In this document: positions 18,446 to 27,733 of the stretch, in pieces | How the letters are laid out: every line of letters begins with the position of its first letter | Numbering within the stretch: position 1 is the first letter of the stretch | Origin: Rhizobium anhuiense | GTDB taxonomy: Bacteria > Pseudomonadota > Alphaproteobacteria > Rhizobiales > Rhizobiaceae | Direction of reading: 5' to 3' | Length of the DNA stretch: 64,000 nt | Assembly: GCF_003985145.1 (NCBI RefSeq) | Contig: NZ_ML133525.1 | Span: 248,001 to 312,000, forward strand | Notes under the pieces: generated by a model | What the model was told of the DNA's origin: nothing | The model's database searches: none | The model's input: the letters and a program-made list of their open reading frames with translations, nothing else | Position numbers and translations under genes: made by a program

Positions 18446-19429
18446 CTATCGGACCGGATAAGGCCCTTCGACAAAGGCCTGGTCATGGTAGCCTTTCGAG
18501 CCGACATCCAGCGCCAAAGGGCTTCGCCATTCCCTATTCTCGCGTAGGCAATCCAACACGAAACGGAAATCATATCGCGGCTGCCAGCCGAGTTCCCGCC
18601 TTGCGCGCGCGTTGACATAGACACGGTCGAGCGCCGGAAACATCTTCCAGCCGCGTGATGCATAGAGGGCGCTCGCACCCGGAAACAGGCGTTCGACGAC
18701 ATCAGGCGCATCGCGTCTGATCTCGGCGAGATCGCCTGATGAAAACGGCGTTGTGGCGGAGATGATGTAGCGGCCGAAGCCGATGGCCGGAGCTTTTTCG
18801 AGCGCCAGTAGATGGGCGCCGGCCACATCGCTGATATCGACGCGGCGATGAAGAAGCTCGTTGGCCTGGGCATTCTCCGGCGAATAGCCGTTGCGAATAT
18901 CAGGATCGTCGTCGTTTTCGGGAAAGAAACGCGATGTCCTGAGAATGACAACCGGCAGGCCGGATTTGCGGGCGAAGAGTTCGCACACGCCTTCGGCGGC
19001 GAGTTTGGTGACTCCGTAGATGTTTTTTGCGACCGGAAGCACGTCCTCCGTCACCCATGCCGCCGGTTCGCCGGCAGCCGGCGTCAATGCCGCGCCGAAT
19101 GTGCTGGTGGTGCTGGTGAAGACGAAGCTTGCGACGTCTGCGGCGACGGCTTCTTCGAGCAGGTTCAGCGTCCCGGCGATATTGATGTCGAGGAAATCGC
19201 GATTGTCGTGGGTCGCCACATGCGGCTTGTGCAATGTTGCGGCATGGATGACTTGGCTGATACCAGACATTACCTGCCGGACGAAGGCGCGATCACCGAT
19301 CGAGCCGACCCTATCGGTGAAAGCCGAGGGCTTGATATCTATGCCGCGCACCCAGCGGCTTTGCGCCCTCAAAGTGCGCATCAGCGCCTCGCCGAGATGG
19401 CCGGCACTTCCCGTCACCAGTATCGTCAT
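18446..19429 (-). CDS. NAD-dependent epimerase/dehydratase
   Basis: The 327-residue extended short-chain dehydrogenase starts with the Rossmann motif ILVTGSAGHLGEAL and has the catalytic YGVTK (Y-x3-K), preceded by the Ser/Thr cluster VFTSTTSTFG. It acts on an unknown, probably nucleotide-sugar-like, substrate. The ATG at 19429 follows AGGAGACGATGTG, and the 19 bases around this site are identical to those before sqdB at 45802. It lies alone on the minus strand near the left end of the putative inverted segment. Confidence 0.85.
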   Translation of the reverse strand: MTILVTGSAGHLGEALMRTLRAQSRWVRGIDIKPSAFTDRVGSIGDRAFVRQVMSGISQVIHAATLHKPHVATHDNRDFLDINIAGTLNLLEEAVAADVASFVFTSTTSTFGAALTPAAGEPAAWVTEDVLPVAKNIYGVTKLAAEGVCELFARKSGLPVVILRTSRFFPENDDDPDIRNGYSPENAQANELLHRRVDISDVAGAHLLALEKAPAIGFGRYIISATTPFSSGDLAEIRRDAPDVVERLFPGASALYASRGWKMFPALDRVYVNARARRELGWQPRYDFRFVLDCLRENREWRSPLALDVGSKGYHDQAFVEGPYPVR

Positions 19430-19527
19430 CACATCGTCTCCTGAGCGTTTCGGCGGCCGACGCTATAAAGACCGAGGTTTCCGGACAACGCATAAATTAT
19501 GCATGGGAATGCAGGAAAGCTGCAGGC

Positions 19528-20064
19528 TCAGCCGATGGTCGTGACAAGGCGGCCGGCGCTGCCATCGGAAAGCATGATCCTTTCCCAGCTCACGTGCCCG
19601 GCCGCAATCGGCAGCAGCGCATTGCCGTTGGCGCCGGTCTCGAGAATCAGCGACGAGAGCCTGCCTGCATGCCAGCCGCGCTCCTCCAGCGACTGCTCGG
19701 CTGCGGCGATTTCGGCGGAAGCATAAGAAAAAAGGGAACGGCCGAGAAAGGCAGCGAGCGGCGCCCGCCATTCCGCCTGCCGCGGGCGGGAGGCTGATAG
19801 CAGCCGGTGGGTCCGGTCGCAGATCAGATGCACCGGGCGAACGGAATCCTCGACCAGCCGCTTCAGCGCCGCATCGACTGCCGCATGTCGAGGCGCGGCG
19901 AAAATCCGTTCCAGCTTGACGGCCTGTTCGGATGAGAGGGCGAGCTGATCGCGCTCCCAGCGTGAGACCGTCGCCTGGTTGACGCCGAGGAGTTCGGCGA
20001 GATGTTCCTGCTTCATGCTGCGCAACAGCCGCATGCGGCGTATGCCGGCCCCTGTTATCATCAT
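19528..20064 (-). CDS. XRE-family HTH regulator with extra domain
   Basis: The 178-residue protein has an N-terminal Cro/C1 helix-turn-helix at about residues 10-60 (RRMRLLRSMKQEHLAELLGV then NQATVSRWERDQLALSSEQA). A C-terminal region of about 110 residues (LICDRTHRLLSASRPRQAEW...) may be a sensory, PAS-like domain, but no motif is clear. The open frame starts 25 codons upstream; the start MMITGAGIRRM at 20064 was chosen because it puts the HTH near the N-terminus. Its target is unknown. Confidence 0.75.
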   Translation of the reverse strand: MMITGAGIRRMRLLRSMKQEHLAELLGVNQATVSRWERDQLALSSEQAVKLERIFAAPRHAAVDAALKRLVEDSVRPVHLICDRTHRLLSASRPRQAEWRAPLAAFLGRSLFSYASAEIAAAEQSLEERGWHAGRLSSLILETGANGNALLPIAAGHVSWERIMLSDGSAGRLVTTIG

Positions 20065-20140
20065 CTGTCCTGTCCAATGCTTTGCCGCCAGCATAGGGCT
20101 GTGGCGGGCCGGGCGACAAGGCGGTTGGACAGTCGGCATT

Positions 20141-20473
20141 TTATTCGGGCTGGCCTTCGAGATCGCTTCTCAGCCGGTCGAGTATAGAGAGCGCATGGCC
20201 GGCATAGGCGCTGATCCAGCGGTCGTAGATGTGCTTGATCGGCAGGCTGTTTAAGTGGTTCCAGCGTTCGCGGCCCTCCTTCCTGGCGATGACCAGGTCT
20301 GCCTCCTCCAGCACTTTCAGATGCTGCATCACCGTGCAGCGGTCCATCTGAGGAAACATCTCGCAGAGAGTTCCCGTGGTGCGGGGGCCATCCTTGAGCA
20401 GATCAAGGATTTCGCGGCGGCGATGATGCGCCAGCGCTTTGAAAACAGGGTCGTCGGTTGATTCGCTTGACAT
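20141..20473 (-). CDS. ArsR-family transcriptional regulator
   Basis: The 110-residue winged-helix protein carries the ArsR pattern: DPVFKALAHHRRREILDLLKDGPRTTGTL, then the recognition helix region MDRCTVMQHLKVLEEADLV and the wing REGRERWNHLN. It lacks the metal-binding ELCVC motif, so metal sensing is unlikely. It is divergent from an SRPBCC gene; such ArsR/SRPBCC pairs are common and usually regulate themselves. A 20-base palindrome overlaps its start codon (20472-20491). Confidence 0.88.
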   Translation of the reverse strand: MSSESTDDPVFKALAHHRRREILDLLKDGPRTTGTLCEMFPQMDRCTVMQHLKVLEEADLVIARKEGRERWNHLNSLPIKHIYDRWISAYAGHALSILDRLRSDLEGQPE

Positions 20474-20491
20474 GTTATATTTTTATAACAT
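20472..20491. promoter_or_regulatory. Palindromic operator between the arsR-like and SRPBCC genes
   Basis: ATGTTATA-N4-TATAACAT is a perfect inverted repeat overlapping the ArsR start codon, 51 bases before the SRPBCC start. It is well placed to repress both genes. Confidence 0.65.
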
Positions 20492-20541
20492 AATGAAGCC
20501 AAGTACAATGGAACAGCACAATGGAGAAGAGGAGAAGTGCC

Positions 20542-21024
20542 ATGTCTCTCGGAATCCGCATTTCCGGCCGTATCGGCCGCCCCGTGGCGGAGGTATTCGA
20601 CGCCGTCGTCAACCCGAAGAAACTCAGCAGCTATTTCACCACGATCGGCGGGGCGAGCGCGCCGCTCGTCCAGGGCACGACGGTGACTTGGTGGAAGGAT
20701 GCGCCAGTCGAAGTGATCGAACTCGTGCCGGAAAGCCGTATCGTGCTGCGATGGGACGGCGGCACCGGCGAGGATGAGGCAAGATACAAGACGCTGGTAG
20801 AGATGAACTTCAAGCCGCTGGAGGATGGCGGCACGCTGGTGACCATCGCCGAGACCGGCTGGCGCGAAGACGATGCCGGCCGGCGCGGCACCTATCTCAA
20901 CTGCGAAGGCTGGACGCAGATGCTTTGCTGCATGAAGGCCTTCGTCGAATATGGCATCAACCTGCGCGAGGGCATGTTCCTCAGCGAAATGAAGGGTGAG
21001 CCGGCCAGCGCACCTGACGCTTGA
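20542..21024 (+). CDS. SRPBCC (AHSA1-like) domain protein
   Basis: A 160-residue START/Bet v1-like protein: SLGIRISGRIGRPVAEVFDA, then VNPKKLSSYFT, and a C-terminal YLNCEGWTQMLCCMKAFVEYG helix. This fold binds hydrophobic ligands; the biological role of AHSA1-type members paired with ArsR regulators is mostly unknown. The start at 20542 has GGAGAAG seven bases upstream and is preferred over the in-frame codon at 20521. Confidence 0.85.
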   Translation: MSLGIRISGRIGRPVAEVFDAVVNPKKLSSYFTTIGGASAPLVQGTTVTWWKDAPVEVIELVPESRIVLRWDGGTGEDEARYKTLVEMNFKPLEDGGTLVTIAETGWREDDAGRRGTYLNCEGWTQMLCCMKAFVEYGINLREGMFLSEMKGEPASAPDA

Positions 21025-21158
21025 CGAAGCATTGGTTTGCAGGAGATCGGCGGCGCAATCGTCGCATCCGCCAATATCACCGAGACTTCGCTTGCCTGTC
21101 ACACTGCGGGTGCTAATTTCCGGATTCGATACTTCATTTCGGTTTCCAGGAGATTCAT

Positions 21159-22190
21159 ATGCAGCTTGGCATGGTTGGTTTGGGCCGCATGGGCAATTAT
21201 ATGGTCCAGCGCTTGATGCGAGGCGGTCACGAATGCGTCGTTTACGACGCCAGGCCGGAAAGCGTCGCCGATCTCACGGGCCTCGGTGCGACCGGCAGTG
21301 GTTCTCTCGAGGAATTCGTCTCGAAGCTCACCCATCCGCGGGCGATCTGGCTGATGCTGCCGGCGGCGATCGTCGACAAGGTGCTGGCGAGCCTGGTGCC
21401 GCTGCTTGAGAACGGCGATATCGTCATCGACGGCGGCAACTCTTATTACCACGACGATATCCGCCGCGGCGCCGAACTCATCACCAAGGGCATTCATTAT
21501 GTCGATGTCGGCACCAGCGGCGGCGTCTTCGGCCTCGAGCGCGGCTATTGCTTGATGATCGGCGGCGAGAAAGGCATCGTCCAGCATCTTTCCCCAATCT
21601 TCGCGACATTGGCGCCCGGCCCCGGCACGACGGAAGCCTCGCCGAACCGGAGCGCCAAAGCGGCGGCGGCCAGCACCGCCGAACAGGGTTACCTGCATTG
21701 CGGCCCACATGGCGCCGGCCATTTCGTCAAGATGGTGCATAACGGCATCGAATACGGTCTGATGGCCGCCTATGCCGAAGGCCTCAATATCCTGAAGCAC
21801 GCCAATATCGGCGCTGCCTCGCACGAGGTCGACGCTGAAACCGCCCCGCTCGCCCATCCGGAACACTTCCAGTATGACCTGAACCTGCAGGATGTTGCCG
21901 AAGTCTGGCGCCGCGGCAGCGTCATCACCTCCTGGCTGCTCGATCTCACGGCCGATGCGCTGCATGCCGATCCGGCACTATCGAAATATGCCGGCCGCGT
22001 TTCCGACAGCGGCGAAGGCCGCTGGACGATCATGGCGGCAATCGACGAAAGCGTGCCGACGCCGGTGCTGAGTGCGGCGCTCTATGGCCGCTTCTCCTCG
22101 CGCGACAATGACGAATTCGCCAACAAGGTGCTGTCGGCGATGCGCGCGGGCTTCGGCGGCCACGTGGAAAAACCGGTCCCGAAATCCTGA
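21159..22190 (+). CDS. gnd: 6-phosphogluconate dehydrogenase, short NAD-type
   Basis: The 343-residue enzyme starts [20 protein letters not shown] (dinucleotide fold GxGxxG) and has [12 protein letters not shown], then [20 protein letters not shown] with the catalytic region, and [19 protein letters not shown] with the catalytic Lys. It is shorter than the E. coli enzyme (about 470 residues) and matches the GntZ/GndB-type NAD-preferring decarboxylating form. It converts 6-phosphogluconate to ribulose 5-phosphate. AGGAGATTCAT precedes the ATG. It stands alone, not next to zwf or pgl. Confidence 0.93.
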   Translation: MQLGMVGLGRMGNYMVQRLMRGGHECVVYDARPESVADLTGLGATGSGSLEEFVSKLTHPRAIWLMLPAAIVDKVLASLVPLLENGDIVIDGGNSYYHDDIRRGAELITKGIHYVDVGTSGGVFGLERGYCLMIGGEKGIVQHLSPIFATLAPGPGTTEASPNRSAKAAAASTAEQGYLHCGPHGAGHFVKMVHNGIEYGLMAAYAEGLNILKHANIGAASHEVDAETAPLAHPEHFQYDLNLQDVAEVWRRGSVITSWLLDLTADALHADPALSKYAGRVSDSGEGRWTIMAAIDESVPTPVLSAALYGRFSSRDNDEFANKVLSAMRAGFGGHVEKPVPKS

Positions 22191-22394
22191 AGGCCGGCGG
22201 TTTCACTCGCCGTTCCGACAAGCCGTCATCCTGACAGAGCGAGCGCAGCGCTTCGTTCGAGGGCGGCGATGTCGGCATCTCCTAGCCATCGGTATGGTTT
22301 TCCTACTGCTTGCTGGCGGCAACGGTCGCGGGTATCCATTGCAAAATGTTGGGGCTGCTTCATCCAGGCGGCCGACTTTTCATCGGAGGCGGTC

Positions 22395-24509
22395 ATGAAG
22401 CGTGGCATGGCAGGGGGCTTGAAGGCCGTCCTATTCGGCATATTGGCATTGCTTGCGCTTTTTTCGGCTGTTTCGCCCGGCTTTTCCCAAACGCCGCCGG
22501 CGCAAGTCCCTGCCGCGGCCACCCCGCCGGCGCAGGTGCGTGAGATGATGGAGCTCATGCAGACGCCCGAGGTCAAGCAGTGGATGTCGACGCAGATGGC
22601 CGCGACGCCTGCGGCCAACGCAGCGTCTGAAAACCAGATGTCGGTTCTGTCAGGTCTGCTGCAGCATGCCCGCCGGCATGTCTCGATGGTCTCCGATGCG
22701 GCGATGACGCTGCCCTCGCAGGTCGGCAATGCGTCTTCGCTGTTCTTCGGTGAAATCGCCGTCACCGGCTGGCCGCGGATGGTGGCGCAATTCCTGGCGA
22801 TTTTCCTGCTCGGCGCGATCGTCGAAAGCATTGCCCGTTATGCCTTCCGCCGCCGTCGCCGCCGGCTGATTGAGATGGCGGGCATGCATCTGGCGCCGCG
22901 CGTCATCCCGGCGCTGATCTTCGCGGCGGCGACCATGCTCACGCTTCTCAGCCTCAGTTGGCCGCCGTTCAGCCAAAGCATCGCGATCGTCTGCGTCGTC
23001 GCGCTCATCGTCCAGCGCTTTACGATCTGCCTCGGCGGCGTGCTGGTCGATCTCATCGGGCTGGCGCGGGCCGACGAAGAACGGCAGGGGATCACCGCTC
23101 CGATCATGCCGGGACGTGACGTCGCGCTCTTCTGGTATCGCCGCTGTGCGACCTTCGTCATCTATTTCATCTTCGGCTGGGCGGCGATCCAGTCGATGGA
23201 GCCGCTTGGCTATACCCCGAGCGCCCGGCTCCTCGTCGGCTATATCCTCGGCATCGGCCTGTTGCTGATCGCGATAGAGGCGGTCTGGTCACGGCCGCAC
23301 AAGGACGAGAAGCGCGGTCACGGGACCTCCTGGGCGCTCACCGTCTATTTCCTGTTGCTGTGGAGCATCTGGGTTGCGGGCTTCAACTGGCTGCTTTGGC
23401 TCGGCATCTATGTGCTGCTGCTGCCGCGCGTGCTCGCCGTTTCGACGCTTGCGGTGAGATCGCTGCAGCAGACCGAAGCAAGTTTCCTGGCCACGCGCCG
23501 GATTGCGACGGTGCTGCTCGACCGGGGCGTGCGGGCATTGATCATTGCCGTTGCCGCCATCTGGCTTGGCCATATGCTCGGCGTCGGCGCCGATACGATG
23601 GCCGCGGGCGACACGATGGTCGACAAGATCGCGCGCGGCGTCATCGGCGGCATCGTCATCCTGTTGGCCGCCGACCTGCTCTGGCATGTCATCAAGGCCT
23701 ATATCAATGGCAAGCTGCTCGATTCATCCGTGGATGGCGGAACAACGGATGAGGAGAAGGCCAAACGCGCGCGGATACATACGCTGTTGCCGATCTTCCG
23801 CAATATCCTTGCCGTGGTGATCGCGGTCATCGCCGTGCTGATGGTGCTGTCGGGCCTCGGTATCGAGATCGGGCCGCTGATCGCCGGCGCCGGTGTGGTC
23901 GGCGTCGCTGTCGGCTTCGGCGCCCAGACGATCGTCAAGGACGTCATCAGCGGCATGTTCTATCTCTGGGACGATGCCTTCCGTATCGGCGAATATATCG
24001 AGAGCGGCAGCCACAAGGGCGTGGTCGAGGCCTTCAGCCTGCGTTCGGTGAAGCTCAGGCACCATCGCGGCCCGCTGACGACGGTGCCGTTCGGCGAACT
24101 CGGGGCGGTCAAGAACCTCAACCGCGACTGGACGATCGACAAGATCAGCCTCAACGTCAAATACGACACCGATCTCGTCAAGGCGAAGAAGGTGATCAAG
24201 CAGATCGGCCAGACGCTGCTCGAAAATCCGGAATTTGGTCCGCACATCATCGAGACGCTGAAGATGAAAGGTGTCGAACAATTCGGCGAATTCGCAATCG
24301 AAATCCGGCTGTCGATGATGACGAAACCTGGCGAGCAATTCGTCATCCGCCGCAATGCGCTGGCGATGATCCGCAATGCCTTCAAGGAAAACGACATCGA
24401 ATTCGCAGTGCCGACCGTGCAGGTGGCGGGCGATCGCGACGCGGAGGTTGATGCCGCCGTGGCGCGCTACGCCGCGCATGCACGGGCGGGCAGCGAGCCG
24501 GCGGCGTAA
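22395..24509 (+). CDS. Large MscS-family mechanosensitive channel
   Basis: The 704-residue protein has a signal peptide (residues 1-32), a short periplasmic part, and about ten membrane segments from residue 130 on. The C-terminal third is an MscS channel domain with the pore helix GVVGVAVGFGAQTIVKDVI and then ISGMFYLWDDAFRIGEYIE. Larger MscS-like proteins open under osmotic downshock or lipid-bilayer tension. The start follows GGAGGCGGTC; the frame extends 42 codons upstream without support. It is downstream of gnd, with a gap of about 200 bases. Confidence 0.9.
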   Translation: MKRGMAGGLKAVLFGILALLALFSAVSPGFSQTPPAQVPAAATPPAQVREMMELMQTPEVKQWMSTQMAATPAANAASENQMSVLSGLLQHARRHVSMVSDAAMTLPSQVGNASSLFFGEIAVTGWPRMVAQFLAIFLLGAIVESIARYAFRRRRRRLIEMAGMHLAPRVIPALIFAAATMLTLLSLSWPPFSQSIAIVCVVALIVQRFTICLGGVLVDLIGLARADEERQGITAPIMPGRDVALFWYRRCATFVIYFIFGWAAIQSMEPLGYTPSARLLVGYILGIGLLLIAIEAVWSRPHKDEKRGHGTSWALTVYFLLLWSIWVAGFNWLLWLGIYVLLLPRVLAVSTLAVRSLQQTEASFLATRRIATVLLDRGVRALIIAVAAIWLGHMLGVGADTMAAGDTMVDKIARGVIGGIVILLAADLLWHVIKAYINGKLLDSSVDGGTTDEEKAKRARIHTLLPIFRNILAVVIAVIAVLMVLSGLGIEIGPLIAGAGVVGVAVGFGAQTIVKDVISGMFYLWDDAFRIGEYIESGSHKGVVEAFSLRSVKLRHHRGPLTTVPFGELGAVKNLNRDWTIDKISLNVKYDTDLVKAKKVIKQIGQTLLENPEFGPHIIETLKMKGVEQFGEFAIEIRLSMMTKPGEQFVIRRNALAMIRNAFKENDIEFAVPTVQVAGDRDAEVDAAVARYAAHARAGSEPAA

Positions 24510-24513
24510 ACCC

Positions 24514-24891
24514 TCACATCGCCCCGGCGGCTGCAATCAGCAGGCCACCGATGATCGCCATGTTGGTTTTCCAGGTATTGATCGCGCTGTCGCGCGCCGT
24601 ACCCTGCATGTCCCAGAAATTCAGCAGCATGATGGTGGCGGCAAGGGTGAAGACGATGAGGCCGAATGCCGCCGCCGCGACGAAAAGTCCCAGCATCAGC
24701 AGGAGGCCGGCCGCGATCTGGAACAGGCTGCCCGAGAGCAGTACCCATTTTGCAAAGGGAACGCCGCGGGCTTCGATTGCCGCGGTCAACGGCACGATGA
24801 CGAAAAAATGATGAATCCCGCCCGCGACATAGAGGCCGCCCAGCAATAGGCGTCCGAGGACAAGCATCATGAGGGCCGGACTATCCTGCAT
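24514..24891 (-). CDS. DoxX-family membrane protein
   Basis: The 125-residue protein has four hydrophobic segments and the DoxX start LMMLVLGRLLLGGLYVAGGI, then FNFWDMQGTARDSAINTWKTN-like near the C-terminus (LLNFWDMQG). DoxX-like proteins are small inner-membrane proteins, some linked to redox or thiosulfate metabolism, mostly of unknown role. It is convergent with the MscS gene, with only four bases between the stop codons, and divergent from lpiA. Confidence 0.85.
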   Translation of the reverse strand: MQDSPALMMLVLGRLLLGGLYVAGGIHHFFVIVPLTAAIEARGVPFAKWVLLSGSLFQIAAGLLLMLGLFVAAAAFGLIVFTLAATIMLLNFWDMQGTARDSAINTWKTNMAIIGGLLIAAAGAM

Positions 24892-25126
24892 ATCGAACCG
24901 TTCTCCCGGATCTCAAATCCCATCGTAGGGCCAAGTTCTTTCGAAGCTTACGAAAATGCAATGTGCCGCGACGCCGGCCTGCGCAAATTCGCCCCAATTG
25001 AGGATGATTGAGGCGCAAAGGGCGGGGCGGGGTAGCGGCGGCATGGCTTCATAGAGCTTCCATGCCTCCTATGTTACGTCTTTCAAAAATGATTCCCGCC
25101 ACGCTAGCAGTTGCGACAGGTACGAG

Positions 25127-27733
25127 ATGTCGGGTCACGGCAATTTGGAAAATATAGAAGAATCGGACGGCGGGTTTTCTTTTCGCGGGCTATTCAGACG
25201 GTACAGAACGCCGCTGACGGCCGCGGCGACACTCGTGGTCTTCTGCCTTGTCGGTTATGCGATCATGCAGCTGACCAACGAGGTGCGCTACGATGACGTC
25301 GTCGACGCGCTGGCGGCAACCCGGCCGAGCGCCATCCTGCTTGCTCTGTTCTTCACGGGGCTGAGTTTTCTCTCGCTGATCTTCTACGACCTCAACGCGA
25401 TCGAATATATCGGCAAGAAACTGCCTTTTCCGCATGTGGCGCTGACGGCGTTCAGCGCCTATGCGGTTGGCAATACCGCCGGCTTCGGCGCGCTTTCAGG
25501 CGGTGCGATCCGTTACCGTGCCTATACGCGTCTCGGGCTCTCGCCGGAGGATATCGGCCGCATCATCGCCTTCGTCACGCTGTCCTTCGGTCTCGGGCTT
25601 GCGGGCGTCGCGGCGATCGCCCTCATCATCATCGCCGACGAGATCGGCCCGCTCATCGGTGTCAGCGCCTTCCTCCTGCGATTGATCGCCGGTTCGATCG
25701 TCGCCATCCTGGGCGCGGTGATGATCATCGGCCGTGACGGGCGCGTGCTTGATCTCGGCCCTGTGGCAATCCGCCTGCCGGATTCGCGCACCTGGTCGCG
25801 CCAGTTCCTCGTCACCGCCTTCGATATCGCCGCCTCGGCGTCGGTGCTCTACGTGCTGCTGCCGCAGACGGCAATCGGCTGGCCGGTCTTCCTCGCCGTC
25901 TATGCCATCGCCGTCGGTCTCGGCGTGCTCAGCCACGTTCCGGCCGGCCTCGGCGTGTTCGAGACCGTGATCATCGCGTCGCTCGGCAGCGCGGTGAACA
26001 TCGATGCCGTGCTCGGATCGCTGGTGCTCTACCGGCTGGTCTACCATGTGCTGCCGCTGCTGATCGCCGTGCTCGCGGTGTCGGCGGCGGAGCTGCGTCG
26101 TTTCGTCGACCATCCGGCCGCCTCCAGCGTGCGGCGCATCGGCGGACGGCTGATGCCGCAGCTGCTCTCGGCTCTTGCGCTGCTGCTCGGCGTCATGCTG
26201 GTGTTTTCGAGCGTCACGCCGACGCCGGACCAGAACCTAGAATTCCTCTCCAACTATCTGCCGCTGCCGATGGTCGAAGGGGCGCATTTCCTCTCCAGCC
26301 TGCTGGGGCTGGCGCTCGTCGTCGCCGCACGCGGCCTCGGCCAGCGGCTCGACGGCGCCTGGTGGGTGGCGGTGTTCTCGGCTGTCGCCGCGCTGACCTT
26401 GTCGCTGTTGAAGGCGATCGCGCTGGTTGAAGCCGCTTTTCTCGCCTTCCTCATCTTCGGGCTCTTCGTCAGCCGCCGGCTCTTTACCCGCCATGCCTCG
26501 CTGCTCAACCAGGCGCTGACGGCGTCCTGGCTGATGGCGATTGCCGTCATTGTCGTCGGCGCCGTCGTCATCCTGCTCTTCGTTTATCGTGACGTCGAAT
26601 ACAGCAACCAGCTCTGGTGGCAGTTCGAATTTACCGCCGAGGCGCCGCGCGGGCTGCGCGCCGTGCTCGGCATCACCATCATCTCGTCGGCGATCGCCAT
26701 CTTCAGCCTGCTTCGGCCGGCGGCCTTCCGGCCGGAACCGGCCACGGACGAGGCACTGGCGCGTGCCGTCGAGATCGTCATGAAGCAGGGCAATGCCGAC
26801 GCCAATCTGGTGCGCATGGGCGACAAGAGCATCATGTTCTCGGAAAAAGGTGACGCCTTCATCATGTATGGCCGGCAGGGCCGCTCCTGGATCGCACTGT
26901 TCGACCCGGTCGGCGAGCATCGCGCCGTGCAGGAGCTCGTCTGGCGTTTCGTCGAAGCGGCGCGCGCCGCCGGCTGCCGGGCGGTGTTCTATCAGATCTC
27001 ACCGGCGCTGCTTTCCCATTGCGCCGATGCAGGCCTTCGCGCCTTCAAGCTTGGCGAACTGGCGGTTGCCGATCTCAGGACCTTCGAGATGAAGGGCGGC
27101 AAATGGGCGAACCTTCGCCAGACGGCAAGCCGCGCCCAGCGCGACGGGCTGGAATTCGCCGTCGTCGAGCCGCAGGACATAGCCTCGGTCATCGATGATC
27201 TCGCCGCCGTTTCCGCCGCCTGGCTCGAGCATCACAACGCCAAGGAAAAAGGCTTCTCGCTCGGCGCCTTCGATCCCGATTACGTTTCATCGCAGCCGGT
27301 CGGCATCCTGAAAAAGGACGGCAGGATCGTCGCTTTCGCCAATATCCTTGTCACCGAATCCAGGGAGGAGAGCACGATCGATCTGATGCGCTTCTCGCCG
27401 GACGCACCGAAGGGCTCGATGGACTTTCTCTTCGTGCAGATCATGGAATATCTGCGCGGACAGGGTTTCACCCACTTCAATCTCGGCATGGCGCCTCTTT
27501 CCGGCATGTCGAAACGCGAGGCGGCGCCCGTCTGGGACCGCATCGGCAGCACTGTTTTCGAACACGGCGAGCGCTTCTATAACTTCAAAGGCCTTCGGGC
27601 ATTCAAATCCAAGTTTCATCCGCACTGGCAACCGCGCTATCTTGCGGTCTCAGGAGGGGGCAATCCGATGATCGCGTTGATGGACGCGACATTTCTGATC
27701 GGGGGCGGATTGAAAGGGGTAGTGAGAAAATGA
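25127..27733 (+). CDS. lpiA: Lysyl-phosphatidylglycerol synthase/flippase MprF (LpiA)
   Basis: The 868-residue protein has about 14 membrane helices (residues about 25-545) and a C-terminal cytoplasmic aminoacyl-transferase domain (DUF2156-type GNAT fold, about 560-860) with KGDAFIMYGRQGRSWIALFDP and FLFVQIMEYLRGQGFTHFNLG. It transfers lysine from lysyl-tRNA to phosphatidylglycerol and flips the product, lowering the negative surface charge. In Rhizobium tropici the homologue LpiA is acid-induced. Its stop codon overlaps the start of the next gene by four bases, so the two are translationally coupled. Confidence 0.93.
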   Translation: MSGHGNLENIEESDGGFSFRGLFRRYRTPLTAAATLVVFCLVGYAIMQLTNEVRYDDVVDALAATRPSAILLALFFTGLSFLSLIFYDLNAIEYIGKKLPFPHVALTAFSAYAVGNTAGFGALSGGAIRYRAYTRLGLSPEDIGRIIAFVTLSFGLGLAGVAAIALIIIADEIGPLIGVSAFLLRLIAGSIVAILGAVMIIGRDGRVLDLGPVAIRLPDSRTWSRQFLVTAFDIAASASVLYVLLPQTAIGWPVFLAVYAIAVGLGVLSHVPAGLGVFETVIIASLGSAVNIDAVLGSLVLYRLVYHVLPLLIAVLAVSAAELRRFVDHPAASSVRRIGGRLMPQLLSALALLLGVMLVFSSVTPTPDQNLEFLSNYLPLPMVEGAHFLSSLLGLALVVAARGLGQRLDGAWWVAVFSAVAALTLSLLKAIALVEAAFLAFLIFGLFVSRRLFTRHASLLNQALTASWLMAIAVIVVGAVVILLFVYRDVEYSNQLWWQFEFTAEAPRGLRAVLGITIISSAIAIFSLLRPAAFRPEPATDEALARAVEIVMKQGNADANLVRMGDKSIMFSEKGDAFIMYGRQGRSWIALFDPVGEHRAVQELVWRFVEAARAAGCRAVFYQISPALLSHCADAGLRAFKLGELAVADLRTFEMKGGKWANLRQTASRAQRDGLEFAVVEPQDIASVIDDLAAVSAAWLEHHNAKEKGFSLGAFDPDYVSSQPVGILKKDGRIVAFANILVTESREESTIDLMRFSPDAPKGSMDFLFVQIMEYLRGQGFTHFNLGMAPLSGMSKREAAPVWDRIGSTVFEHGERFYNFKGLRAFKSKFHPHWQPRYLAVSGGGNPMIALMDATFLIGGGLKGVVRK

